DNA of 64,000 nt. Source: Bacillota bacterium (lineage in GTDB: Bacteria; Bacillota; DTU030; DUMP01). The notes beneath the pieces were generated by a model. It searched no databases. It saw only the letters and a list, made by a program, of their open reading frames with translations, and was not told the DNA's origin. Position 1 is the stretch's first letter, and the number at the start of each line of letters is the position of its first letter. Below, in pieces: positions 20,466 through 31,001 of this stretch. Made by a program: the position numbers and the translations under genes. The stretch is from contig JASKKP010000002.1 in assembly GCA_030154105.1 (NCBI GenBank), positions 113,667 through 177,666 of the forward strand. Reading direction: 5' to 3'.

Positions 20466-21995
20466 TTAAGCTTCGAGCGGCCGGTCCAGGGCGCGGTACT
20501 GGAGGGCCTCGGCGACGTGGGCGGCTTCAATGCGCTCGGAGGCTGCAAGGTCGGCTATGGTCCGGGCCACTTTCAGTATACGGGCATGGGCCCGGGCGGA
20601 AAGGCCGAGGCGGTTATAGGCGGCCCGAAGCAGCGCCTGGCCTTCTTTATCCAGCCGGCAGAAACGCGTAAGCTCGGCCGGGGTCATGTCGGCGTTGGTG
20701 CGCGTAGGCGTACCGCGGAAGCGCTCGCGCTGAATGTTTCTGGCCGCTTCCACCCGAGCGCGGATGGCGGCGGAGGATTCGGCGGCGGCGTCGGAAGCGG
20801 CCAGGTCTTCGTAAGGAACGCGCGGAACTTCTACGTGGAGGTCCAGCCGGTCGAGGATGGGCCCCGAGACCCGTGCCCGGTAGCGCTGAATGGCATAGGG
20901 GGTGCAGGTACATTCGCGGGTCGGATCGCCGTACCAGCCGCAGGGACAGGGATTGCTGGCGGCCACAATGAGTGGCCGGGCAGGGTAGGTGTAGCTGGCC
21001 TGGGCGCGGGAGATGGTGACTACGCCGTCTTCCAACGGCTGGCGCAGGGCTTCTAATATCGAGCGGGAGAACTCGGGAAATTCGTCGAGGAAGAGCACGC
21101 CCAGATGGGCCAGGGTAATCTCGCCTGGGCGCGGCAGGCGGCCGCCGCCTACGAGCCCGGCGGCAGAGATCGTATGGTGGGGAGCGCGGAACGGCCGCTG
21201 GGTGATGAGCGACTGGGCATCGCTGAGCAGGCCGGCCGCGCTGTAAATCTGGCTGAGCTCTAGTGCTTCCTCGAAGGTAAGGGTGGGAAGAATACCGGGA
21301 AGGCGCCGGGCCAACATGGTCTTGCCGGAACCTGGCGGGCCGATGAGGTAAACATTATGGCCGCCGGCGGCGGCGATCTCTAGAGCCCGCTTGGCATGTT
21401 CCTGGCCGCGTACTTCGGCAAAGTCGGGGTAGGGCTGGCCTCGTCCTGGATCAAACCGCGCCGTGGGAACGGGCAGGGCTTCGCGCTCGCCGCGCAGGAG
21501 CTCCACGACCTGGGCCAGGGAGGCCAGGGGGTAGACCTCTACCCCTTCGACCCAGGCGGCTTCGGCGGCGTTGGCCGGGGGGACGATAAAGCGCCTAAAG
21601 CCGTGGCCGCGGAGGGAAGAAACCAGGGGGAGAACTCCGTCGACGCGCCTGAGCGATCCATCGAGGGAAAGCTCCCCTAAAAACACCGCCTCTTGCCAAT
21701 CCCCGAGCGTTGCCGTACCGGACGCCGCCAGGATACCTACCGCCAGCGCCAAATCGAAGGCCGGCCCTTCTTTAGGCAAGTCGGCAGGAGCCAAGTTCAC
21801 GGTTATCCTTCCCTCGGGAAACTCAAAGCCGGCGTGTTTTACGGCCGAACGAACCCTCTCCCGCGCTTCGCGCAATGCGGCGTCGGGGAGACCGACGATT
21901 GTAAACTGAGGCAGCCCTCCGCTAATATCCACTTCCACGGCGACCGGTATTCCGGTCAGGCCGTGGAGGGCAGCTGCGTTTACCTGCGCGAGCAA
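20466..21995 (-). CDS. comM: YifB/ComM family Mg-chelatase-like AAA+ ATPase
   Basis: GLPDAALREARERVRSA, GPPGSGKTMLARRLPGILP, RPFRAPHHTISAAGLVGGG, FLDEFPEF, NPCPCGWYG; TTG start. Confidence 0.96.
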   Translation of the reverse strand: MLAQVNAAALHGLTGIPVAVEVDISGGLPQFTIVGLPDAALREARERVRSAVKHAGFEFPEGRITVNLAPADLPKEGPAFDLALAVGILAASGTATLGDWQEAVFLGELSLDGSLRRVDGVLPLVSSLRGHGFRRFIVPPANAAEAAWVEGVEVYPLASLAQVVELLRGEREALPVPTARFDPGRGQPYPDFAEVRGQEHAKRALEIAAAGGHNVYLIGPPGSGKTMLARRLPGILPTLTFEEALELSQIYSAAGLLSDAQSLITQRPFRAPHHTISAAGLVGGGRLPRPGEITLAHLGVLFLDEFPEFSRSILEALRQPLEDGVVTISRAQASYTYPARPLIVAASNPCPCGWYGDPTRECTCTPYAIQRYRARVSGPILDRLDLHVEVPRVPYEDLAASDAAAESSAAIRARVEAARNIQRERFRGTPTRTNADMTPAELTRFCRLDKEGQALLRAAYNRLGLSARAHARILKVARTIADLAASERIEAAHVAEALQYRALDRPLEA

Positions 21996-22003
21996 GGAAA
22001 AAA

Positions 22004-22040
22004 CCTCCTTCCCCCGGCGAATATTCGCTTCGGGGGGAAG
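22004..22040. promoter_or_regulatory. Inverted repeat in the yifB-ku divergent region overlapping the yifB Shine-Dalgarno
   Basis: CTTCCCCC(22008-22015)/GGGGGAAG(22033-22040) around palindrome GCGAATATTCGC(22017-22028). Confidence 0.7.
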
Positions 22041-22110
22041 CTTTTCCTGCCGAAAATGGCTGTATGAAGCCTGGGCCGCAAAGTTATGCTAAAAGCGAGG
22101 AGGGAAGGCC

Positions 22111-22926
22111 ATGCGCTCTTTATGGCGCGGCTCGGTGAGCTTTGGCTTGGTGAACATCCCGGTGCGCCTTTACGCGGCGACGGAAAAGCAGGACATTAAG
22201 TTCCGCTACCTGCACAAAGAATGCCTGACCCCCATCGAATACGAAAAGCGCTGTCCCACCTGTCGGCGCGAGGTGGCCGGCGACGAAATTGTTTGGGGCT
22301 ACGAGTACGAAAAAGGGCGGTTCGTCGTGCTTAACGAGGAGGACTTCCAGCGCTTACCTTTACACACCACCAAGACCATTGACATTTTGGACTTTGTGGC
22401 CCTGAAAGAGGTAGACCCGGCCCTTTTCGAGCGCACCTACTTCCTCGAGCCGGCGGAAGGGGGAGCTAAGGCCTACCAGCTACTTCTCAAGGCCATGGAG
22501 AAAACCGACCGCGTCGCCATCGCCAAGGTGACGCTCAGGTCCAAAGAATCCCTGGCCGCCGTTAGAACGCGGGAAGGGGCGCTCGTGCTCTCGACCATGT
22601 TTTACGCCAACGAACTCCGTTCTCCGCAGAGTTTGAATCTGGGGGCCGAGACGGTGGAGATAAGCGACAAGGAACTCGAGTTGGCCGTCCGGTTGGTGGA
22701 AGAGCTTACCACCAAATTTACCCCGGAAAAGTATACCAGCGAATATCGCGCGGCCCTCTCCGAGCTTATTCAGGCCAAGATTGCCGGTAACGAACTCAAG
22801 GAAGTTGAGCCGGGGCCGCGCACCGAGGTGGTGGACCTCATGGAGGCACTCCGGGCGAGCCTGAGCGAGGCGCGTAAAGAACGCAAACCCAAAACCAAAA
22901 GGACCCGGGCGAGGACGGCGGTCTGA
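22111..22926 (+). CDS. ku: Ku protein, non-homologous end joining
   Basis: MRSLWRGSVSFGLVNIPVRLYAATE...FRYLHKEC; basic C-terminal tail KERKPKTKRTRARTAV. Confidence 0.97.
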   Translation: MRSLWRGSVSFGLVNIPVRLYAATEKQDIKFRYLHKECLTPIEYEKRCPTCRREVAGDEIVWGYEYEKGRFVVLNEEDFQRLPLHTTKTIDILDFVALKEVDPALFERTYFLEPAEGGAKAYQLLLKAMEKTDRVAIAKVTLRSKESLAAVRTREGALVLSTMFYANELRSPQSLNLGAETVEISDKELELAVRLVEELTTKFTPEKYTSEYRAALSELIQAKIAGNELKEVEPGPRTEVVDLMEALRASLSEARKERKPKTKRTRARTAV

Positions 22927-23864
22927 TGCTGCCGGAAACCATTGTGCCTATGGAACCTACCCTGGTACGCACTCCTTTTGACGACCCTGAGTTTTTCTTC
23001 CAGGTAAAGTGGGACGGCATCCGCCTCCTAAGCTTTATTGAGAACGGCGAGCTGCGCCTTCAAAATCGCCGCCTCCGTCGGCGCGACGGTTTCTACCCTG
23101 AGTTGGACGCCCTCCCCGACCTACTCGGGCGCGACGGGGTGGTGTTGGACGGCGAGGCGGTAGCCTTTAAGGAAGGTAAGCCTTCTTTTCCCCTCATCCT
23201 GCGACGGGAACAGGTTACGTCACCCAGCCGCGCCCGCGAGATGGCCCGCCGTGTGCCAGTCGTCTACCTGGTGTTCGATATCCTTTACTTGGAGGGCGAA
23301 CCCCTTCTCGGCCGGCCGCTTGCGGAGAGGCAGGAACGGCTGCAAGAGGTGCTTAGGCCTGCGGCTGAAACCCTGGCGCTCGTCGAAAATTTTCCTTCCG
23401 GCACGGCGCTTTTCCGGGCGGTTCAGGCTAAGGGGCTGGAAGGCATAGTGGCCAAACGCCGAAATAGCCTTTACGTGCCGGGAAAGTCGCGGGACTGGCT
23501 TAAAGTCAAGGTACGCCGCCGCCAACTGTGCCTGGTGGGCGGTTACAGCGCCGAAGGAAAGCGCCTTAAGTCTCTTTTGGTTGGGGCGTGGCATGGAGAT
23601 AAACTCGTTTACCTCGGACGGGTCGGCACAGGGCTGACGGCCCACGAATGGGACCGGCTGGCCCCGGTGCTTGAAGACCTGGCCTCGCCAATTTGCCCCT
23701 TTGCCGCCTGCCCGCGCGGGCGAGACTACCGGTGGGTGAGGCCTGTGCTCCCGGTTTGGGTCGAGTACAGCGAATGGACGGAGGACCTTAAGCTCAGGGC
23801 ACCGAGCATCGCCGGCTTTGCCCGCGCCAAGCCGGAAAAGTGCCGCTTAGAGGGCGCCACCTGA
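22926..23864 (+). CDS. ATP-dependent DNA ligase (LigD ligase domain, stand-alone)
   Basis: Motif I VKWDGIRLL; LDGEAVA; EGIVAKRRNSLYVPGKSRDWLKVKV. Confidence 0.95.
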   Translation: MLPETIVPMEPTLVRTPFDDPEFFFQVKWDGIRLLSFIENGELRLQNRRLRRRDGFYPELDALPDLLGRDGVVLDGEAVAFKEGKPSFPLILRREQVTSPSRAREMARRVPVVYLVFDILYLEGEPLLGRPLAERQERLQEVLRPAAETLALVENFPSGTALFRAVQAKGLEGIVAKRRNSLYVPGKSRDWLKVKVRRRQLCLVGGYSAEGKRLKSLLVGAWHGDKLVYLGRVGTGLTAHEWDRLAPVLEDLASPICPFAACPRGRDYRWVRPVLPVWVEYSEWTEDLKLRAPSIAGFARAKPEKCRLEGAT

Positions 23865-23880
23865 AAAAGGAGGAAAGGTG

Positions 23881-24792
23881 ATGCGGCGGGTGGAGAAACG
23901 CGTGCGCATTGAGGGGCGTGAGCTCGTACTTACCAACCTGGATAAGGTCTTTTGGCCCGCCGAAGGTTACACGAAAGCCGACGTTCTGGCCTACTATGTA
24001 GACATATATCCCTATCTCGGCCCCCACCTGAAAGACCGCCCGTTGGTGGTTACCCGCTACCCGAATGGGATCCAGGGGAAGTTTTTTTACCAGAAAAACC
24101 TGCCCGAGTACGCACCGCCTTGGATTCAAAGCTGCCCGCTCCCTGTAGAAAACGGGAAGCGCCTCGTCAAGTTCGTCCTCTGCCAGGACCTGCCCACGCT
24201 GGTATGGTTGGTCAACCAGGGGGCCATCGAGCTTCATCCCTGGCTTTCCCGGTATGACAAGCCGGACTACCCCGACTTCGCGGTGTTTGACCTGGACCCG
24301 GACCCGCCCAGCGGCCTGGCTGAGGTGCGCGAAGTGGCCCTGGTGCTCGGGCGCCTTCTCAGCGACCTCGGCCTTAAGGTTTTTCCTAAGACATCCGGGG
24401 CGACGGGGCTGCACCTTTATGTTCCCTTGGCCCGCCGGGAGACGTACGAGGAGGTCAGAGAATTTTGCGGCGCCGTAGCGCGGGCAGTAGCCCGGCGGCT
24501 GCCGGAGCTCGTCACGGTGGAGCGCCGGGTACGTGCCCGGCAGGGAAAGGTGTACATCGATTGGTTACAGAACATCCGCGGCCAGACCATCTGCGCTCCG
24601 TACAGCCTCCGCCCCCTGCCGGGCGCACCCGTCTCCGCCCCGCTCTTATGGGAGGAAGTGCCTGCGCTCGCTACGGGGTTCACGCTGAAAACTATCGGAC
24701 GGCGCGTGGCAGAGCACGGCGATTTATTTGCTCCGGCACTGGGTACGGGTACGGCTTTGCGCATGGCGCTTCGGGAGCTTCTACACCAATGA
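23881..24792 (+). CDS. LigD-type polymerase/primase (stand-alone)
   Basis: LTNLDKVFWPAEGYTKADVLAYY; FDLDPDPP metal motif; KTSGATGLHLYVPL. Confidence 0.95.
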   Translation: MRRVEKRVRIEGRELVLTNLDKVFWPAEGYTKADVLAYYVDIYPYLGPHLKDRPLVVTRYPNGIQGKFFYQKNLPEYAPPWIQSCPLPVENGKRLVKFVLCQDLPTLVWLVNQGAIELHPWLSRYDKPDYPDFAVFDLDPDPPSGLAEVREVALVLGRLLSDLGLKVFPKTSGATGLHLYVPLARRETYEEVREFCGAVARAVARRLPELVTVERRVRARQGKVYIDWLQNIRGQTICAPYSLRPLPGAPVSAPLLWEEVPALATGFTLKTIGRRVAEHGDLFAPALGTGTALRMALRELLHQ

Positions 24793-24870
24793 GGACCGGC
24801 GGCCGGAAGGAATCGGCAAGGCGAGTGGCTAAGTACCCCTTCAGGTATTACGGGGGAGGGGAAGGCGACG

Positions 24871-25959
24871 ATGAAGTTAAGCGAACGCGACCTGTGGCTG
24901 GCCGTTTCTGGGACACCGGGCATCGGTCCCCGCTCTTTTTATCAGCTCCTCGACTTTTTTGGCCGTTTGGAACATTTTTGGTCTGCCTCCGAGACGGAGG
25001 TGCGCGAGCGGGCTGCACCGCTTGGGGCGAGGCGCCTGCAGGCTTTGCTTCGGACGCGGCAGACTTTTAACCTCGAGGCGACTTTGGAGCGCCTGGCTCG
25101 GGCCAAGGCTAAGTACGTTACGCTGCTCGATGCTGATTATCCTGAGAACCTCAAGACCATATTCGACCCGCCGCCCGTTTTATACTACCGGGGAGAGCTT
25201 AAGGCAGAAGATGCTTTGGCGGTCGCCGTCGTTGGTTCCCGGCGCGCCACTCCTTACGGGAGGGAGGCGGCCACGCGCCTGGCCCGCGAGCTGGCCCGAG
25301 CAGGAGTAACTGTCGTGAGCGGTTTGGCCCGGGGCATTGACAGCTGCGCCCACCGCGGAGCTTTGGCGGGCGGGGGGCGCACGTTGGCCGTCCTGGGCTC
25401 CGGCTTGGATGTCATCTACCCGCCCGAAAACGCCCGGCTCTACGCCGAGATTGCCGAAAACGGAGCCGTCATCAGCGAGTTTCCCCTGGGAGCTCGGCCC
25501 GAGCCCGGGCACTTTCCGCTGCGCAACCGGGTAATCAGCGGACTGAGCCGCGCCGTGGTCGTGGTAGAGGCAGCGCGGACCAGCGGTTCGCTCATCACCG
25601 CCGACTGCGCCTTAGAACAAGGGCGCGAGGTGTTGGCCGTGCCCGGGCCGATCACCAGTCCTCTGAGCTGGGGGACGAACAACCTCATCAAACAAGGGGC
25701 CAAGCTCCTTCAGGAGGCGGCCGACGTCCTAGCCGCCCTGGGTGTGCCTTCCCCGGGGGCGGAGGAGGCCACTAGGCCTGACTTGACTTCCCAGGAAGAG
25801 AAGGTGTATTCTTTCTTTTCGGAGCGCGCCCTGCACATTGATGAGTTGGTGCGCCTTTCTGGGTTGACAGTGCAGGAAGTCACTGCCATACTAATGATGC
25901 TGGAGCTTAAAGGCCTGGTGCGGCAATTACCTGGGAAGATGTTTTGCCGGCTGTATTAA
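24871..25959 (+). CDS. dprA: DNA processing protein DprA
   Basis: VVGSRRATPYGREAA, SGLARGIDSCAHRGAL, AVPGPITSPLSWGTNNLIKQGAKLL. Confidence 0.97.
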   Translation: MKLSERDLWLAVSGTPGIGPRSFYQLLDFFGRLEHFWSASETEVRERAAPLGARRLQALLRTRQTFNLEATLERLARAKAKYVTLLDADYPENLKTIFDPPPVLYYRGELKAEDALAVAVVGSRRATPYGREAATRLARELARAGVTVVSGLARGIDSCAHRGALAGGGRTLAVLGSGLDVIYPPENARLYAEIAENGAVISEFPLGARPEPGHFPLRNRVISGLSRAVVVVEAARTSGSLITADCALEQGREVLAVPGPITSPLSWGTNNLIKQGAKLLQEAADVLAALGVPSPGAEEATRPDLTSQEEKVYSFFSERALHIDELVRLSGLTVQEVTAILMMLELKGLVRQLPGKMFCRLY

Positions 25960-26029
25960 AAGAAAATGAAGCGTAGGAACGGAACAAACATCGGACAAAC
26001 TCCGTCCTTAAGGCGGTGGGGGTGTCAGG

Positions 26030-28159
26030 ATGGGCAACTGTGTTCTAATAGTTGAGTCGCCGGCAAAGGCGAAGACTATCGAGAAGTTCCTGGGAAAAGG
26101 CTACTCCGTGGAAGCTTCCATGGGGCATGTGCGCGACCTGCCGCGCAGCCAGTTCGGTGTGGACGTGGAGGATAATTTTACGCCCAAATATATAACCATT
26201 CGCGGGAAAGGAGAGGTCCTGAAGAGACTCCGCGAAGCCGTAAAAAAGGCCGACAAGGTGTACCTGGCGGCCGACCCGGACCGGGAAGGCGAGGCCATCG
26301 CCTGGCATTTGGCCTACCTTTTGGGCTTGAACCCATCTTCGCCCTGCCGCGTGGAGTTCAACGAAATCACGAAGCAGGCAGTGCGCGAGTCGCTCAAACA
26401 CCCGCGCCCCATCGATCAAAATCGGGTGGACGCCCAGCAGGCGCGCCGGGTGTTGGACCGGCTGGTGGGGTACAACCTGAGCCCACTCCTTTGGGACAAG
26501 GTTAAGCGCGGGCTTTCGGCCGGACGCGTGCAGTCGGTCGCGGTGAAGCTCATCTGCGACCGGCAACGCGAAATTGACGCCTTTAAGCCGGAGGAATATT
26601 GGACGGTCACGGTGCACTTGGCGAAGGAGACGAAAGAAGAGTTTCCCGCGCGCCTGGTGGCCCGGGGCACCGACAAGCTGGAGATCAAAGATGAAGCATC
26701 GGCTCAGGCCTTAGTGGCTGAGCTGAAAAAACAGGAAATAATCGTGCTGGATGTGACGCGCCGCGAGCGGCGCAAAAACCCTCATCCGCCCTTTACTACC
26801 AGTACCCTCCAGCAGGAAGCCGCGCGCAAGCTGGGTTTTACCGTGAAGAAAACCATGTCTCTCGCCCAGCAACTTTACGAAGGGCTGGAGGTGGGTAAGG
26901 AGGGCCGCGTCGGGCTCATTACTTACATGCGCACCGACTCGACGCGCATTTCTCCCGTAGCGCGGCAAGAAGCTTTGGAGTACATTGAGCGGACATACGG
27001 TCCCGAATACAAGGGGGCGGGAACCTTTGCGGCCACGCGCGGCAAGATCCAGGATGCCCACGAAGGCATTCGGCCCACCCAAGTGAATCGCCTGCCTCAG
27101 GATGTGGCCCCGTACCTCACCAGGGATCAGCTGCGCCTCTACACCCTGATTTGGGAGCGTTTCGTGGCCAGCCAGATGGCCCCGGCCGTTTACGACCACA
27201 TAACCGTCGACATTGCGGCCGGCGAGCTCAGGCTTAAGGCCACCGGCTCGCAAATCAAATTCCGCGGATACACCGCGGTATATGAAGAAAGCCGGGAAAC
27301 CGAAGACGAAGATAAAGAGCTGGTCCTACCGCCTCTTCAACCGGGAGAAAAATTGACTCTGGTGAAGACGGTGCCCGAGCAGCACTTTACCCAGCCGCCG
27401 CCGGCGTACACGGAAGCTTCCTTGGTGAAAACCTTGGAAGAGAAGGGCATCGGCCGGCCGAGCACGTACGCGCCTACGGTAGAGACGATACTTAAGCGCG
27501 GTTATGTGAAGCGGGAGCAGAAAAAACTTAAGCCTACCGAGCTCGGTTATCTCGTTACCGACCTCCTCAGGGAATACTTTCCGGAAATCATCGACGAAAA
27601 GTTCACCGCCGAGATGGAAGATAAATTGGACCAGATCGAGGAAGGCAAAGCCAAGTGGCGTCAGGTCGTGGGCGAGTTTTATCCCGGATTCGCCAGCCAG
27701 GTTAAGCAGGCCAGAGAAAAAATGCAGGAAGTGCGCGTGGCGGAAGAGGTGAGCGACGAAGTCTGTGAGCTTTGCGGGCGACGCATGGTGGTTAAAGAGG
27801 GGCGGTTTGGGAAATTCCTGGCCTGCCCCGGCTTTCCCGATTGCCGGAACACCAAGCCGCTCCGCGAGGGCACGGGGGTAAAGTGTCCTCTTTGCGGCGG
27901 CGAGATCCTGGTGAAGACCTCGCGGCGGGGGCGGCGCTTTTACGGCTGCGAAAACTACCCCACGTGCCGGTTTGTCACCTGGGACCCGCCGACGGACAAG
28001 CGGTGTCCTCGGTGTGCATCGCTCCTCGTCCGCAAAGAAAGTAAGCGGCACGAACCGTACCTAGCCTGCAGCAACAAGGAGTGCGGCTACACCGAAAGCA
28101 CCAAGAAGAATAACGCCGGGCCGGGTGAAGAGGAACGGCAGGAGAAGGTGGGCTTATGA
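26030..28159 (+). CDS. topA: DNA topoisomerase I with C-terminal zinc ribbons
   Basis: [43 protein letters not shown] active Tyr; three Cys-rich repeats at the C-terminus. Confidence 0.98.
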   Translation: MGNCVLIVESPAKAKTIEKFLGKGYSVEASMGHVRDLPRSQFGVDVEDNFTPKYITIRGKGEVLKRLREAVKKADKVYLAADPDREGEAIAWHLAYLLGLNPSSPCRVEFNEITKQAVRESLKHPRPIDQNRVDAQQARRVLDRLVGYNLSPLLWDKVKRGLSAGRVQSVAVKLICDRQREIDAFKPEEYWTVTVHLAKETKEEFPARLVARGTDKLEIKDEASAQALVAELKKQEIIVLDVTRRERRKNPHPPFTTSTLQQEAARKLGFTVKKTMSLAQQLYEGLEVGKEGRVGLITYMRTDSTRISPVARQEALEYIERTYGPEYKGAGTFAATRGKIQDAHEGIRPTQVNRLPQDVAPYLTRDQLRLYTLIWERFVASQMAPAVYDHITVDIAAGELRLKATGSQIKFRGYTAVYEESRETEDEDKELVLPPLQPGEKLTLVKTVPEQHFTQPPPAYTEASLVKTLEEKGIGRPSTYAPTVETILKRGYVKREQKKLKPTELGYLVTDLLREYFPEIIDEKFTAEMEDKLDQIEEGKAKWRQVVGEFYPGFASQVKQAREKMQEVRVAEEVSDEVCELCGRRMVVKEGRFGKFLACPGFPDCRNTKPLREGTGVKCPLCGGEILVKTSRRGRRFYGCENYPTCRFVTWDPPTDKRCPRCASLLVRKESKRHEPYLACSNKECGYTESTKKNNAGPGEEERQEKVGL

Positions 28160-29469
28160 ACGCGCAAGAGGTAACGGTTGTCGGGGCCGGCCTGGCCGGG
28201 AGCGAAGCCGCCTGGCAGCTCGCCAAGCGAGGCCTAAAAGTGCGCCTGGTGGAGATGCGCCCGGTGAAGTTTACGCCGGCCCACCATACGGACAAGTTTG
28301 CCGAGCTGGTTTGCAGCAACTCGCTTAGGGCGGCTTCTCTGGAAAACGCTGTGGGCCTGCTTAAAGAAGAAATGCGGCGTTTGGATTCGCTCATCATGCG
28401 CGCTGCCGATGTGAACCGCGTCCCCGCGGGCGGGGCCCTGGCTGTGGACCGGGAGGGGTTTGCCGATTTTATAACCCGAACCTTGACCGAGCACCCCAAC
28501 GTTACCGTTGAGCGGCGGGAAGTAACGGAGATCCCCGAAGGGATTGTGATCATCGCCAGCGGCCCGCTTACCTCCGATGCTCTGGCGGCGCGCCTGGGAG
28601 AGCTTACCGGTGCCGAGCAACTGTACTTTTACGATGCTGTTGCGCCAATCGTCACCCTGGAATCGGTAGACACAAGCCGCTGCTTTTGGGGTTCGCGCTA
28701 CGGCAAAGGAGAAGAAGCATATCTTAACTGCCCTTTGACCAAGGAAGAGTACGAACGTTTTTGGGAAGAGCTGGTACGTGCGGAGCGGCATCCGCTTAAG
28801 GAATTTGAAGAGCTGAAGGTGTTTGAGGGCTGCATGCCCATCGAACAGATGGCCCTTAGGGGGCGGGAAACGCTGCGTTACGGACCGCTCAAACCCGTGG
28901 GCCTAATCGACCCGCGCACGGGCAAACAGCCCTACGCCGTAGTGCAACTTAGGCAGGACAATCGGGAAGGGACGCTGTACAACCTGGTCGGCTTTCAGAC
29001 CCAGCTTAAGTGGAGCGAACAAAAGCGCGTCTTCGGCCTGATCCCGGGGCTAGAAAACGCCGAATTTGTCCGCTACGGCGTGATGCACCGCAACACCTTC
29101 ATCGCCTCGCCCAAGGTCTTGGCTCCTACCTGGCAGCTCAAGGCGAATGAGCGGCTTTTCTTTGCCGGGCAGGTGACGGGGGTGGAAGGGTACGTAGAAT
29201 CAGCAGCCTCGGGCCTGATGGCCGGCATCAACGCCGCGCGGCTGGCGCAGGGACGCGAGCCCTTGGTGCTGCCCCCCATAACTGCCTGCGGTGCCCTCGC
29301 CCACTACGTGACCACGGCCAGCCTCGGAAACTTCCAGCCCATGAACGTTAACTTCGGCCTTTTCCCGCCGCTCGAACGGAAAATCCGCGGTCGCCGCGAA
29401 CGCAACCTGGCGCTGGCCGAGCGGTCATTGGCATGGTTTGACAATAATTGGAAACATTTCGAATTATAG
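28156..29469 (+). CDS. trmFO: Folate/FAD-dependent tRNA(U54) methyltransferase
   Basis: [60 protein letters not shown]. Confidence 0.98.
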   Translation: MNAQEVTVVGAGLAGSEAAWQLAKRGLKVRLVEMRPVKFTPAHHTDKFAELVCSNSLRAASLENAVGLLKEEMRRLDSLIMRAADVNRVPAGGALAVDREGFADFITRTLTEHPNVTVERREVTEIPEGIVIIASGPLTSDALAARLGELTGAEQLYFYDAVAPIVTLESVDTSRCFWGSRYGKGEEAYLNCPLTKEEYERFWEELVRAERHPLKEFEELKVFEGCMPIEQMALRGRETLRYGPLKPVGLIDPRTGKQPYAVVQLRQDNREGTLYNLVGFQTQLKWSEQKRVFGLIPGLENAEFVRYGVMHRNTFIASPKVLAPTWQLKANERLFFAGQVTGVEGYVESAASGLMAGINAARLAQGREPLVLPPITACGALAHYVTTASLGNFQPMNVNFGLFPPLERKIRGRRERNLALAERSLAWFDNNWKHFEL

Positions 29470-29471
29470 TG

Positions 29472-29500
29472 TTGCCTAAATTATCATTTTGTGCTAGTAT
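29472..29500 (+). promoter_or_regulatory. Sigma-A-type promoter for xerC-hslV-hslU-codY
   Basis: TTGCCT-N17-TAGTAT in the trmFO-xerC gap. Confidence 0.78.
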
Positions 29501-29539
29501 AGGGCCGTATCGAATCCTCATTAAGCTGAGGATGAGGAG

Positions 29540-30442
29540 GTGGCCCCGGTGGACTGGGATGATTGGCAAGATGAGTACTTGGGGTATCTGGCCCAAGATC
29601 GGGGGTATTCCCAGCACACAGTAGCCAGTTACCAGGACGACCTCCAAGACTACGCCGCCTTCTGCCGGGAACAGGGTGTGAACCCTGTTTCGCCCCCGCA
29701 GGGCTTCCTCCGGGCCTATTTGGCGAATCTGAACGAGCGGGGCTACGCCCGCCGCACCATTGCCCGGCGCCTCGCCGCCCTGCGCTCCTTTTTCCGTTTT
29801 CTTGAGCAGGCAACCGGAAAGAGCGAGAACCAGGCGCAGCAGATCCGTAGCCCGAAGCTCGGCCGTACCCTTCCTATCTTTTTGTCGGAAGATCAGGTAG
29901 AAGCGCTGCTTCAGGCCCCAGACACCAGGACTCCGCTGGGGCTACGGGACGCGGCCCTGCTCGAGGTGCTTTATGCCACCGGTGCCCGAGTAGGGGAGCT
30001 GGTTGCGCTAAACTTAGAGGACGTCAACCTGGCTGTAGGGTGCGCCCGGGTGCTGGGCAAAGGGCGGCGCGAGCGGATCGTACTTCTCGGCGGGCGCGCC
30101 GTGGATTTACTTAAACGCTACCTCAGCGCCGGGCGCCCCGAGCTGGCCAAAAACGGCGCGCCGGAACCGGCCCTCTTTTTGAGCCGCCTGGGGCGGCGCC
30201 TAACGGTAAGACAAGTGCGGCGACTGGTGGCCAAGTACTCCGAAGCGGCGGCTTTAAACTTGCACGTGAGCCCCCATACCCTGCGCCACACTTTTGCCAC
30301 CCATCTCCTGGAACACGGAGCCGACCTGCGCAGCGTGCAGGAGCTGCTCGGCCACGCCAGCCTCTCTACCACCCAAATTTACACCCACGTCACCCGGAGG
30401 CGTCTTTACAGCGAATACCGAGCAGCGCATCCGCGGGCGTAG
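29540..30442 (+). CDS. xerC: Tyrosine recombinase XerC (CodV-like)
   Basis: ATGARVGELVAL, HTLRHTFATHLLEHGADLRSVQELLGHASLSTTQIYTHV (R-HxxR-H-Y); upstream of hslVU-codY. Confidence 0.96.
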   Translation: MAPVDWDDWQDEYLGYLAQDRGYSQHTVASYQDDLQDYAAFCREQGVNPVSPPQGFLRAYLANLNERGYARRTIARRLAALRSFFRFLEQATGKSENQAQQIRSPKLGRTLPIFLSEDQVEALLQAPDTRTPLGLRDAALLEVLYATGARVGELVALNLEDVNLAVGCARVLGKGRRERIVLLGGRAVDLLKRYLSAGRPELAKNGAPEPALFLSRLGRRLTVRQVRRLVAKYSEAAALNLHVSPHTLRHTFATHLLEHGADLRSVQELLGHASLSTTQIYTHVTRRRLYSEYRAAHPRA

Positions 30443-30466
30443 GGAGGGAAGAAGGAGGGGAAAACC

Positions 30467-30997
30467 GTGTTTCACGGCACAACCATCGTCGCCGTCCGGC
30501 GGGGCGGTCATGTGGCGATGGCCGGCGACGGGCAGGTAACCTTCGGCAACAATACCATCATGAAGCAGGGGGCGCGCAAAGTACGGCGCCTCCACGGCGG
30601 GAGTGTGGTGGCCGGGTTTGCCGGCTCGGTGGCCGATGCCATGACCCTTTTTGAGAAGTTCGAGACGAAGCTTGAGGAGTACCATGGTAATCTGCAGCGG
30701 GCGGCCGTGGAGCTGGCCAAGGAATGGCGCCTTGACCGCATGTTAAGGCGGCTGGAGGCCCTCCTCATTGTGGCGGACAGCGAACGCCTGCTCATCATCT
30801 CCGGGAGCGGCGAGGTCATCGAGCCGGACGATGAGGTGGCGGCCGTGGGCTCAGGGGGGCCCTACGCTTTGGCGGCGGCCCGGGCCCTCATTAGGCATAC
30901 CCAGCTCAGCGCCCGCGAGGTCGCTGAGGAGGCCTTGCGTATTGCGTCGGGTATCTGCGTCTACACCAACGACCAGATCACCGTAGAGGAGCTGTAG
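30467..30997 (+). CDS. hslV: ATP-dependent protease subunit HslV
   Basis: [24 protein letters not shown]. Confidence 0.97.
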   Translation: MFHGTTIVAVRRGGHVAMAGDGQVTFGNNTIMKQGARKVRRLHGGSVVAGFAGSVADAMTLFEKFETKLEEYHGNLQRAAVELAKEWRLDRMLRRLEALLIVADSERLLIISGSGEVIEPDDEVAAVGSGGPYALAAARALIRHTQLSAREVAEEALRIASGICVYTNDQITVEEL

Positions 30998-31001
30998 CGT
31001 C

